Assembly (NCBI RefSeq): GCF_003719305.1
Contig: NZ_RARC01000026.1
Location: 1-64,000 of the forward strand
DNA: 64,000 nt
Reading direction: 5' to 3'
From: Mycolicibacterium stellerae
GTDB taxonomy: Bacteria > Actinomycetota > Actinomycetes > Mycobacteriales > Mycobacteriaceae
The position numbers were made by a program, and so were the translations under genes. The notes beneath the pieces are model-generated. The model saw only the letters and a program-made list of their open reading frames with translations. It was not told the origin of the DNA and did not search any database. Every line of letters starts with the position of its first letter. Positions within the stretch are counted from its first letter, which is position 1. Shown piece by piece: positions 35,448 to 46,214 of the stretch.

Positions 35448-38400
35448 ATGGGGGGCGCCATGCGCCGTCTTCGCGGCAAGCCGGTGCTCGTCATCGCACT
35501 GTCGGTCGTCATATCGATGACCGCGATGATGACGGCATGCAGCAAGGAAAAGACCGCGCCGGTGCCCGCGGCCGGTGTCAATGCCGGGCCGGAAGGAAAG
35601 CCTGCGCCGTTTCGGGAACCGGTGCGCCTTTCGAGCAAGGACGGGGTGCTCGAGGTGCGGTTGTCGGCGCATCAGAGCACCGTCAACCTCGACACGGTCA
35701 AGCAACCCGTGACCAACTTCCTCACCTACGGCTACGACCTGATCAAGGGCACGAGCTCGGACGGCTCGACGAAGAGCGACAACGTCTACCCGGGCCCGAC
35801 GCTGCGCGTGGAACCCGGCGAGAAGCTGATCGTGCACTACGACAACGACCTTGAGAACCTGACCATCCAGGACTACTACGATCCCGCCTTCACTCCCAAG
35901 GGAGGCGAAGTACCGATTTATCCACCGACGCTCAAAGAGTCGCCGCTCAACCTGCACACCCACGGCCTGCACGTCAGCCCGTCGGGCAACGCAGACAACG
36001 TGCTGCTGTCGATTCCGGCAGGCCTTGGCAACACCTATACCTACGACGTCCCCAAGACCATGCCCAACGGGTTGTACTGGTATCACAGCCACCGCCACAC
36101 GATGACCTCACAGCAGACCTACTACGGACTGGCGGGCCTGCTCGAGATCGGGCGGCCCGACGGGAACCTGCCGCTGGTCACCAAGAACAATATTCCGGTG
36201 CGCGACATGGCGATTCAGTACAACTTCGTGTTCGACCGCAACGGTAACGGTCACCAACTGAACAACTACAGCTGGCCGCAGTTCGTCAGCACACTGAAAC
36301 CGCCCGAGGGTGCACAGCTGGCGGACGGCACCTATCAACCGAGCCTGGCCCCGGTGAACATTGCCGACACCACCGCCGGCGCCCAGTACCTCACGCCATG
36401 GTGGGCCGGTCCGCTTTCGCCACACAACAACCGAGGCCAGACCCAGTTCATCCCGTCGAATCTGATGTCCTTCGACAGCCCGACGAAGAAGGTCGCCGAG
36501 AATCCGGCAATGCCGGAGAACGAGCGCGACGTGCAGTTCACCGTCAACGGCCAGTTCCAGCCGGAGCTGAAGATCAAGCCGGGCCAGACCGAGATCTGGG
36601 CGGTGGCCAACATCAGCGACATCGCCTACATGACACTCCAATTGACCGAAACCGCCACCGGCAACCATCCGAAGTTCTCGATCGTCGGCCAGGACGGCAA
36701 CCCCTACACGCGGGTGGGCCTGCCCGTCTACGGGGACGGCACGACGCTCAGCATCCCACCGGGTTCGCGCTACGCGATCGCGGTCACGATGCCAGCCGAA
36801 GGCGACCTGGTACTGGAGTTCCCGCCAGATCCCCATGCCAAGCCGATCGTGAATCCCGGTGTGCTGTATACAAGCAACGGCACCAAGAATCCGCCCGCGG
36901 AAATCGGCACCCTCACCGTGGATCCGAAGTACCTCGCCTTCGGCGACGGCTTCTTCGTGTTCCCCACCCAGACCCTTATTCGCGCCACACCGGACACCAG
37001 CGGGCAGGGGCAGACAACGGCTTTCGAGCCGGGGCAGAACCTCGACGCGTACACCTCCTTCGTGGACACGTCGGTGATGACGCCCGCTGTCAAACGGGCG
37101 CTGGCGATCACCGACGGAATCGGCACCGACAAGGCCAGCAACAACGACCCTAAGGCCGTTGTCTACATGTTCGACGACAACACCTTCCCCAACATCCCGC
37201 TCATCCAGCCACGGCTCAACTCCGTGGAGGAGTGGTTGATCACAAACCTCAACAACGACGCCCACCCGATGCACATCCATGTCAACGACTTCCAGGTGAT
37301 GGCGATCGACGACCCGAACAGGGGCAAGACGGGTGTTCAGCCGTGGGGGCTGGACAACGTCAACGTTCCCGCACCGATCTTCGACGACCGCCATGTCGTG
37401 AGCACCCCCTCGTCGTTGACCATCCGACAGGAGTTCCTGGAGTACGCCGGCACGTATGTGATCCACTGCCACCGCCTCAACCACGAGGACAACGGCCTGA
37501 TGGCTCTCATCAACGTCATTCCCGAGGTGTCGACGTACGCGGTGGCGGTTCCGGGATTGAACGGAAAACCTGCCTCGGTTCAGGTTCGGGATGCCAACGG
37601 CGACAAGGTTCTCCAGACCGTCACCCCGTTCCCGGACTTCGAGGGCACGCCGTCGGTTGCGATGGCCGATGTGAACGGCGACATGATCCTCGACCTGGTC
37701 GTCGGCACAGGCAAGGGAGCGGCTCCAGAGGTGGTCGTCTACGACGGCAATGACACTGCTGACGGCCTTTTCAAGACCGAGCTGACCCGGTTCGCCCCGT
37801 TCGACTCCGGCTTCACCGGCGGGGTGACCGTCGCGGGCGCCGACATCGACGGAAACGCCTTGGCCGACAACATCATCGTCGGCTCGGGGCCGGGGATGGA
37901 ATCGCAGGTGAAAGTCTTCTCGTCGAGCACCCCTTCTGAATCGGGCAAGGCCCCCGACGTGTTCTCCACATTCACGCCGTACCCCGGGTCCCAGTCCGGC
38001 GTCGAGCTGGCCACCGGCATGGTGGAGGCCGGGTCGGGCCGGGAGAGCGTCGTCACCGCACCCGGACCCGGTGACGCGCCGCTGGTCAAGTCTTTCCGGT
38101 GGGACCTGTTCACCCCGACCGCCCGGGCACAGGCCAATGGTACTGCGACGCAATCACATTCGAACAAGCCCAATGAGCCGAGGATGACGTCGCAGATCAT
38201 GGCGTACGACGAGTACTACAAGGGCGGCGTTTCGTTGTCGACCGGCTGGGTCGCGGGCCCCGAGGGGGGCGCGAAGAGCATCATCACCGGGCAACTGGCG
38301 GGCGAAGGCACGGTGCGGGTCTGGTCGAACGGGTCGCGCCTCGACGGGCAGCCCGCCATCTACCTCGACAACCCGAACCATCACGAGGAGAACGTCTCCT

Positions 38401-38642
38401 ACGGCCAGATCGCGGAGTTCACACCGTTCCCAGGCGCCAAGCCGGGCGTCACCGTGGCCACCTCCAGCACCGTCTACGGTGCCGACCTCCTGGTGGCGGG
38501 CATGACGCCGGGCGGTCAGGAGGTTCGCAAGTTCACCCTCGGGCGGCCGACACCGGATGCCAAGACTGTCGCGCCCAAGCAGATCGCGGCGCTGCCGGTG
38601 ATTGCCGGCGTCGCGTCCGCAGCCCCGGTGGCGGGCCGCTAG
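35448..38642 (+). CDS. Multicopper oxidase lipoprotein with C-terminal FG-GAP/VCBS-like repeats
   Basis: 1064 residues. Signal peptide with lipobox MMTAC (Cys ~30), then a cupredoxin-type multicopper oxidase (~50-700). The copper ligands are all visible: HTHGLHV, WYHSHRHT, HPMHIHVNDFQV and HCHRLNHEDNGLM, supplying type 1, 2 and 3 sites. A ~350-residue C-terminal part has repeated calcium-loop-like blades (DANGDKVLQ, DVNGDMILDLVVGTGKG, DIDGNALADNIIVGSGPG), as in beta-propeller proteins. Usual multicopper oxidases are ~450-550 aa. ATG 35448 or 35460. Likely an exported laccase-like oxidase of metals or phenols; the propeller may bind the wall or a polymer. Confidence 0.85.
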   Translation: MGGAMRRLRGKPVLVIALSVVISMTAMMTACSKEKTAPVPAAGVNAGPEGKPAPFREPVRLSSKDGVLEVRLSAHQSTVNLDTVKQPVTNFLTYGYDLIKGTSSDGSTKSDNVYPGPTLRVEPGEKLIVHYDNDLENLTIQDYYDPAFTPKGGEVPIYPPTLKESPLNLHTHGLHVSPSGNADNVLLSIPAGLGNTYTYDVPKTMPNGLYWYHSHRHTMTSQQTYYGLAGLLEIGRPDGNLPLVTKNNIPVRDMAIQYNFVFDRNGNGHQLNNYSWPQFVSTLKPPEGAQLADGTYQPSLAPVNIADTTAGAQYLTPWWAGPLSPHNNRGQTQFIPSNLMSFDSPTKKVAENPAMPENERDVQFTVNGQFQPELKIKPGQTEIWAVANISDIAYMTLQLTETATGNHPKFSIVGQDGNPYTRVGLPVYGDGTTLSIPPGSRYAIAVTMPAEGDLVLEFPPDPHAKPIVNPGVLYTSNGTKNPPAEIGTLTVDPKYLAFGDGFFVFPTQTLIRATPDTSGQGQTTAFEPGQNLDAYTSFVDTSVMTPAVKRALAITDGIGTDKASNNDPKAVVYMFDDNTFPNIPLIQPRLNSVEEWLITNLNNDAHPMHIHVNDFQVMAIDDPNRGKTGVQPWGLDNVNVPAPIFDDRHVVSTPSSLTIRQEFLEYAGTYVIHCHRLNHEDNGLMALINVIPEVSTYAVAVPGLNGKPASVQVRDANGDKVLQTVTPFPDFEGTPSVAMADVNGDMILDLVVGTGKGAAPEVVVYDGNDTADGLFKTELTRFAPFDSGFTGGVTVAGADIDGNALADNIIVGSGPGMESQVKVFSSSTPSESGKAPDVFSTFTPYPGSQSGVELATGMVEAGSGRESVVTAPGPGDAPLVKSFRWDLFTPTARAQANGTATQSHSNKPNEPRMTSQIMAYDEYYKGGVSLSTGWVAGPEGGAKSIITGQLAGEGTVRVWSNGSRLDGQPAIYLDNPNHHEENVSYGQIAEFTPFPGAKPGVTVATSSTVYGADLLVAGMTPGGQEVRKFTLGRPTPDAKTVAPKQIAALPVIAGVASAAPVAGR

Positions 38643-39610
38643 GGCAGGTGCCAGAAGACCCTGGTGACAAGGTAGAACACCACGCTCCAAAATGCCAGGG
38701 CGGCAACGGAAATACCGATACCTCGCCAATTCGTTTTGGTCGCAGGGACATTTGGCGGCGGTCGCAGCCAGTGCTTCAGCAGCGGGTTGACGTAGTAGGG
38801 CATCGTCAGAAAGGTCATGGCGAAGCTGGAGCAGAGGTTTCCGACGAGCAGGTTCAGCCACAGCGGCATTTTCAGCGGCCACAATAAGAGGGACAGCAGT
38901 ACGACCGTCGGGTAGAGGCCCACCCACACCGCGATGGAGGTCTTGATGTCTGATGGAGGCGGCGTGTCATTCCCGTGCTCGTCGAACGCGAACCAGCTGC
39001 CGAACGAGTTGTCGATGGTGCGGGAATGGAAGTCGGAGAACTTCTCGCCCTCCGCAAGCAGTTGCTTACGCTCGTCTGACACCAGCCAGCGGTCCAGGTC
39101 GTCGGCGGTGTCGAAACGATAGAGGGTGGTCCACTCCTCCTGTACGCCTGCGACCGGACGGAACAGCTCAGTGCCGCGAAACCCGGGAAACTTGCTCTCC
39201 GCCAGGTTCATTTGCGCCTGCCAGGCCAGGAAGTCGTCCACGTTGTCCGGGTCGACGCGGTGACTGACCGCGACGGTGACCAACGGGTCGCGATGTTGTG
39301 CGCCGCCGCCGAGTACCTGCTGGGTCGCAGGCCCGTCGAGAAACTCGTGTCCGCCTGCCAACCGGTCCTGTCGGGTCCCGCTGTTGAGCCACGCCTGGAC
39401 GTGGGCGATGCTGTCGAACCGGTACACCACGACCCACTCGGACTGAACGGCCGTCGGCGGATTGATCTCAGCGCCGAGGAAGCCGGGGTACTTGGATGCT
39501 TCTCCGTTCAGGTCTTTCTGCCACGCTTCGAAGGCCTGTTCGCAGCCGGGCCGCACGTTCTGACCGATGATGACGGTGGCCGCGGTGTCGGTGGGGTTCC
39601 TGGTGTCCAT
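38639..39610 (-). CDS. Tandem antibiotic-biosynthesis-monooxygenase (ABM) domain membrane protein
   Basis: 323 residues: two ABM ferredoxin-like domains in tandem (TVIIGQNVRPGCEQAFEAWQ; VTVAVSHRVDPDNVDDFLAW), each with the PGFLGAE/PGFRGTE strand and an EW-x3-YRFD motif. Three C-terminal spans follow (IAVWVGLYPTVVLLSLLLW, LLVGNLCSSFAMTFL, ISVAALAFWSVVFYLVT). ABM domains are cofactor-poor small oxygenases or dimerisation modules. ATG 39610 shares one base with the stop of the molybdenum enzyme gene (TGATG), so it is co-translated with it. Its stop overlaps that of the convergent oxidase. Confidence 0.85.
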   Translation of the reverse strand: MDTRNPTDTAATVIIGQNVRPGCEQAFEAWQKDLNGEASKYPGFLGAEINPPTAVQSEWVVVYRFDSIAHVQAWLNSGTRQDRLAGGHEFLDGPATQQVLGGGAQHRDPLVTVAVSHRVDPDNVDDFLAWQAQMNLAESKFPGFRGTELFRPVAGVQEEWTTLYRFDTADDLDRWLVSDERKQLLAEGEKFSDFHSRTIDNSFGSWFAFDEHGNDTPPPSDIKTSIAVWVGLYPTVVLLSLLLWPLKMPLWLNLLVGNLCSSFAMTFLTMPYYVNPLLKHWLRPPPNVPATKTNWRGIGISVAALAFWSVVFYLVTRVFWHLP

Positions 39611-42339
39611 CAGCTGCCGATCAGTTCTGGTGAATCAGCGGGTTCGCCGGACAGTCTGCGGTAAATCCGCTCCGGCGTCAGCGGCAACTCACGGTAGCGG
39701 ACGCCGGTGGCGTGGTGCAGCGCGTTGGCCAGTGCGGGGGCCACCGGGTTGACGTTCGATTCGGCAATTCCCTTGGCGCCCATTGGCCCGACCGAATCGG
39801 TCGACTCGACGACGATCACCTCCGTGCGGGGGATGTCGGCGTAGGTGGGGATGCGGTAGTTGCGCAGGTTTGGGTTGACCATCACCCCGTTCTCGTCGAC
39901 GTGAAAGTTCTCGGTGAGCGCGAAGCCGATGGCCTGCGCCACCCCACCTTCGACCTGCCCGCGCACCTGCGCCGGGTTGATCACGACACCCGCGTCGGTG
40001 GCGTGAACGCTGTAGAGGATCCGGATCTCACCGGTCGCCCGGTGCACGGCGATGCGGAAACCGTGCGCGTTGGACGTCACGCTCCGCGGGGACCCGTATG
40101 CCTTGCGGGAAACCGAGAATCGGATCCGGCGTTCCCGGGCGGCCGCCAGCAATTCGGTCAGCGGCACCCTGGCTTCGCCACACGTCACCGCGTCGTCTTG
40201 CAGCGAGCATTCGGCCGGGTCGACACCGGCATGACCGGCGGCGAATCGCAGGATGGCATCGCGAAGCGCGGTCGCGGCCTTCTGCACGGCGTTGCCCGAG
40301 ACGAACAATCCCGCGCTTGCGAACGCCCCCGTGTCGAACCCGGTCCTGTCGGTGTCGGACTGCACCAGGTGCACCCGCGACGGCGTCGTACCAAGCACGC
40401 TGGACGCGATCTGCACATGAGCCGTCGACGTACCCTCCCCGAATTCGACGGTGCCGACGGCGATCTCGTACACGCCGTCGTCACGCAGGGTCGCCCACGC
40501 CTCGGAGATGTGCTCGGTCGGCGGTGCGGTTTCATGGATCGAACTCGCGGTGCCGGTACCGATCAGCCAGTCCTCGCCGAGCGCATGCCCGTTGGCGCTG
40601 CGTTGCAATGCGGCGTCGACCCTGTCGATGCATGCGAGAAGGCTGTCTTCGGCGAACATCACGTCGTCGGGATGCTCGCCGACGGCCAGCAGCGCGTCGC
40701 CGGGCCGGATCACGTTGCGTCGCCGCAGCTCCATCGGATCGAGGTTCAGCGCCAGCGCGAGCTCTGTCATGGCGGATTCGACAGCGAAGCTCGGCTGCGT
40801 CATGCCGTATCCGCGCAGCGCACCGCTTGGCACCGTGTTGGTGTAGACCGAGAAGCCGTCGAATTTCTTGTTGGGACAACGGTATTGCATCATCGCGGCG
40901 CCGCCCGCGAACAACGTCTCGCCACCGTGGTTGCCGTAGGCGCCGGTGTTCGACACGTTCCGGAATCCGAAGGCCGTCAGCGTGCCGTCGGACTTGGCGC
41001 CGAGCTTGACGGTGATCGTCATCGGGTGCCGCGGTGACGCGGTGGTGAACTCCTCCTCGCGGGTGTATTCCCAGCACACCGGCCGCCCGATGTCGATGGT
41101 CGCCAGCGAAACCAGATCCTCTGAGATCACCTCCTGCTTGCCGCCGAACCCGCCGCCGACCCGTTTGCAGAACACCCGGAGCTGGTCGGGTCGCAGATCG
41201 AACAGGTGCGACAGCTTGAGCTTCGCTATCGACGGCGACTGCGAGCTGGTCCGCACGTTGAGCCTGCCGTCCTCCATCCAAGCGATGGAGCCGTGCGTCT
41301 CGAGGTGTGCGTGCTGAACGCGCGGAGAGAAGTAGGTGCCCTCGTGGATGACGTCTGCCTCGGCGAAGCCGGCTGCCACATCGCCGATCTCGCCGCGCAG
41401 CTCGATGAGGATGTTGTGTTCGGGGTCGTGGATGAACGGGTCGTGGGTTCCGTGTAGCTGGGGTGCGCCTTGTTTCATCGCCTCCTGCGGATCGAAGACG
41501 GCGGGCAACACCTCGTAGGTGACCTTGACCCGGCGACATCCCTCTTCGGCGGCGCCGATCGAGTCGGCGACCACGGCGACGACGCGCTGGCCGACGAACC
41601 GCACGACCCTGTCGAGGATCAGGGTGTCGTCGGGGTCGACGAGGTGGTCGGTGTGGATCGCGGTGTTGAACCGCTTGCCAGGGACGTCTTCCCACGTGTA
41701 GACGCGGTGCACGCCGGGCACCGCCAGCGCGGCGGTCTTGTCGATCGACACGATGCGGGCGTGCGCGTGCGGCGAGTGCAGCACCTTGAGGTGAAGCATG
41801 CCGTCCATCTCGGTGTCCATCGTGTACTCGGCGCGACCGGTCACCACGTCGGTGCCTGCGGGGGCTCCGACGCTGGTGCCTACCGCCTGGCCGGGGGCCG
41901 CTTCCTCGATCTCGACGACGCCGTTGACGGCATCCTCGATCGCGCGGTATCCCGTGCAGCGGCACAGGTTTCCTTTCAGCGCGCGCGGCAGGTCCTGCTT
42001 CTGCGCGTCGGTGAACGTGGCCGCGGTCATGATCATGCCCGCGGTGCAGAACCCGCATTGGAAGCCGGGGGCGTCGCGGAACTGTCGCTGCAGGGGGTGC
42101 AGGTCGTCGGGTGTGCCGAGGCCCTCGATGGTGGTGACCCGACGTCCCTCGGCGCGAAACGCCGGCGTGATGCAGCTGTGCACCGGATCGCCGTCGAGCC
42201 AGACCGTACAGGCGCCGCAATCGCCTGCGTCGCAACCTTTCTTGACGCCGTGCCAGCCCAGCGAGCGGACGAACGTGCGAAGGCACTGCCCGGGTAGCGG
42301 TTCCTCGTCGAAGGCCGCGCCGTTGACGGTGTACGTCAT
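39610..42339 (-). CDS. Xanthine-dehydrogenase-family oxidoreductase, fused [2Fe-2S] and molybdopterin subunits
   Basis: 909 residues. The N-terminal 160 are the two [2Fe-2S] domains: CDAGDCGACTVWLDG, then CGFCTAGMIM and GNLCRCTGYRAIEDAV. From ~175 onward is the molybdopterin-binding large subunit: EYTMDTEMDGMLHLKVLHSPHAHA (in pieces), VGGGFGGKQE, RGYGMTQPSFAVESAM and MGAKGIAESNVNPVAPALANA with the catalytic Glu in the GxxGxGE-like GAKGIAE. Small and large subunits are normally separate or fused with FAD; here FAD is a separate gene. ATG 42339 overlaps the FAD gene by ATGA. Hydroxylates purines or aldehydes; the substrate is unknown. Confidence 0.9.
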   Translation of the reverse strand: MTYTVNGAAFDEEPLPGQCLRTFVRSLGWHGVKKGCDAGDCGACTVWLDGDPVHSCITPAFRAEGRRVTTIEGLGTPDDLHPLQRQFRDAPGFQCGFCTAGMIMTAATFTDAQKQDLPRALKGNLCRCTGYRAIEDAVNGVVEIEEAAPGQAVGTSVGAPAGTDVVTGRAEYTMDTEMDGMLHLKVLHSPHAHARIVSIDKTAALAVPGVHRVYTWEDVPGKRFNTAIHTDHLVDPDDTLILDRVVRFVGQRVVAVVADSIGAAEEGCRRVKVTYEVLPAVFDPQEAMKQGAPQLHGTHDPFIHDPEHNILIELRGEIGDVAAGFAEADVIHEGTYFSPRVQHAHLETHGSIAWMEDGRLNVRTSSQSPSIAKLKLSHLFDLRPDQLRVFCKRVGGGFGGKQEVISEDLVSLATIDIGRPVCWEYTREEEFTTASPRHPMTITVKLGAKSDGTLTAFGFRNVSNTGAYGNHGGETLFAGGAAMMQYRCPNKKFDGFSVYTNTVPSGALRGYGMTQPSFAVESAMTELALALNLDPMELRRRNVIRPGDALLAVGEHPDDVMFAEDSLLACIDRVDAALQRSANGHALGEDWLIGTGTASSIHETAPPTEHISEAWATLRDDGVYEIAVGTVEFGEGTSTAHVQIASSVLGTTPSRVHLVQSDTDRTGFDTGAFASAGLFVSGNAVQKAATALRDAILRFAAGHAGVDPAECSLQDDAVTCGEARVPLTELLAAARERRIRFSVSRKAYGSPRSVTSNAHGFRIAVHRATGEIRILYSVHATDAGVVINPAQVRGQVEGGVAQAIGFALTENFHVDENGVMVNPNLRNYRIPTYADIPRTEVIVVESTDSVGPMGAKGIAESNVNPVAPALANALHHATGVRYRELPLTPERIYRRLSGEPADSPELIGS

Positions 42340-43142
42340 GCCAGCTCTCCCCGTAGCTCTTCTGCGAAGTGTCCGGCCAGGTGCTCGCGGTGCTCTGGCG
42401 TCCCGTTCGGATCGTCGAACCACAGGTCGTGCGGAATCGACTCGATGCTGTGCCGCAGCGTGTCGACATCGGGAAAGGAGTTGAACGCGAGCCGTATTGG
42501 TCGGGTGGTGCCTGCGGTGATGGTCAGCAGGAGGTCGCCTTCGCCCTGGGTCGCGATCATGAAAATGGTCGACCGGCCCAGTTGGGTCAGGGTGAATCGC
42601 CTGTGGGCGTGGCGCTTTCGCAATGCCTGAGCCGGGATGTCGATCTTTCGCAGCAGTTCGCCCGGCGCGAGGATGTTCTCGTGGTTGCCGGTCACGAAAT
42701 CGACCGCGTCGACGCTGCGCTCGGATCCGTCCCTGGCCTGCAGTGTGTACGTGGCCTCGAGCGCCACAGTCATGGTGATCATCGGTCCCGCGGGCAGAGA
42801 CATGGCTATGTTGCCGCCAACGGTCGCGGCGTTCCACACCTTGAACGAGGCGAGGAAGGCCTCGCAGCTGGTGGTGAACAGCGGGGCGGCTCGCCAGTCG
42901 TCCGGCGCGGAGAACTCGTAGAGCCTGCGCACGGTGCACATCGCGCCGATCTCGAGGCCCGCCTCGGTGGCGGTCAGCCCGTCCCAGCCGAGCGGCATCA
43001 GGTCGATGAGGCGGCGCAGGTCAGGTTGCTCATCGGAGAACAGCCAGGTCCCGCCCGCCAACCAGGCGTCGCCGTCGCGCCAGCCGCTGCCCGGTCGCTG
43101 GGAAGGGTGCCTGACGACCTCGGTGATGGTGTTGATGTCCAC
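42336..43142 (-). CDS. FAD-binding subunit of a xanthine-dehydrogenase-type enzyme
   Basis: 268 residues: WLAGGTWLFSDEQPDLRRLIDL (FAD site 1), GAMCTVRRLYEF, TVGGNIAMSLPAGPMIT (the TIGGNI-like FAD motif) and a C-terminal domain ending AGHFAEELRGELA. Passes electrons from the Fe-S clusters to NAD or another acceptor. ATG 43142; first gene of a three-gene operon (FAD, FeS-Mo, ABM-membrane), each overlapping the next. Confidence 0.88.
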   Translation of the reverse strand: MDINTITEVVRHPSQRPGSGWRDGDAWLAGGTWLFSDEQPDLRRLIDLMPLGWDGLTATEAGLEIGAMCTVRRLYEFSAPDDWRAAPLFTTSCEAFLASFKVWNAATVGGNIAMSLPAGPMITMTVALEATYTLQARDGSERSVDAVDFVTGNHENILAPGELLRKIDIPAQALRKRHAHRRFTLTQLGRSTIFMIATQGEGDLLLTITAGTTRPIRLAFNSFPDVDTLRHSIESIPHDLWFDDPNGTPEHREHLAGHFAEELRGELA

Positions 43143-43440
43143 GTCAAGGCCCTTCGGGAATTGGGAACGCGGAACGTAGCCGGCAACGTCGCTTAGCTGA
43201 CTCTAGCGAGAACTGCCCAGCATCAGGGGTAATAGACGCAAGCGATTCGCCACGTCAGGTCGCGCCTCCGGAGGATCCGGCGCCGGGTGTGCCGCCGTTA
43301 CCGGTGGCGTAGCTGGGGTTCGCGAGGCTGTGCACAGATCGCTTCTGGGGCCCGTTGCACGATCTGTCGGCAGCCTCGGCGATGAAGACTATGAAGAAGG
43401 GGCCATATGGCTCTAGATGGCAATCGGGAAAAAAGTTAAA

Positions 43441-43461
43441 GTTGAGCGGAACAGACTCAAC
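43441..43461. promoter_or_regulatory. HAIR operator (HspR site) of clpB
   Basis: GTTGAGC-N7-ACTCAAC, 20-bp HspR-associated inverted repeat with the standard 7-bp spacer. Its spacer contains the GGAACA of the SigH/SigE-type promoter, so HspR and the sigma factor would compete. Extra CTTGA half-sites lie at 43503 and 43512. The 393-bp gap 43143-43535 otherwise holds only a doubtful short minus-strand frame. Confidence 0.88.
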
Positions 43462-43474
43462 CTTGACGACGTTG
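43448..43474 (+). promoter_or_regulatory. SigH/SigE-type promoter of clpB
   Basis: GGAACA (43448-43453), 16 bp, CGTTG (43470-43474), identical in hexamers and spacing to the element before dnaK. The start of clpB is 61 bp downstream. Stress-sigma activation combined with HspR repression is established for clpB in M. tuberculosis. Confidence 0.78.
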
Positions 43475-43535
43475 ATGAATACGACCAGCATTTTTATTCA
43501 GACTTGAAAGACTTGAGAACAGATCGGAGGCAGTC

Positions 43536-46082
<2,547 letters not shown>

Positions 46083-46115
46083 AAAGTGGGCGGCGCGGGA
46101 TGAAACGCCAAAATT

Positions 46116-46214
46116 GAAGGGCCGAAAGCCGCAACCTCTGTAGCCCTTCGCAGTGACCGCCCGAAGGCGGGATCCGCGCCTGGCTCAACAGTAGCGGGTG
46201 CCCGAAGCGGTCAC
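46116..46214. other. Structured intergenic element between clpB and the RT gene
   Basis: Three inverted repeats: GAAGGGC (46116-46122)/GCCCTTC (46143-46149) with a 20-nt loop; CCGCC-CGAA-GGCGG (46157-46170), a tetraloop hairpin; and GTGACCGC (46153-46160)/GCGGTCAC (46207-46214), which includes the RT stop. The genes converge here, so a two-way terminator is the simplest reading. A folded RNA at the 3' end of the RT transcript is an alternative worth testing, since many reverse transcriptases use an adjacent non-coding RNA. Confidence 0.5.

Noticed and set aside
36108..38153. 681-codon minus-strand open frame antisense to the multicopper oxidase
   Set aside because: Shadow of the real gene, whose copper ligands are intact on the + strand.
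40532..42469. 645-codon frame overlapping the molybdenum enzyme on the same strand
   Set aside because: Arg-rich out-of-frame shadow; the real frame carries the Fe-S and Mo motifs.
43255..43491. 78-codon minus-strand frame (ending GNGGTPGAGSSGGAT) in the clpB upstream gap
   Set aside because: It runs over the clpB promoter and HAIR, its start has no ribosome site and its N-terminal half is low-GC-coded promoter sequence. A shorter secreted peptide in the 3' part is possible but unsupported.
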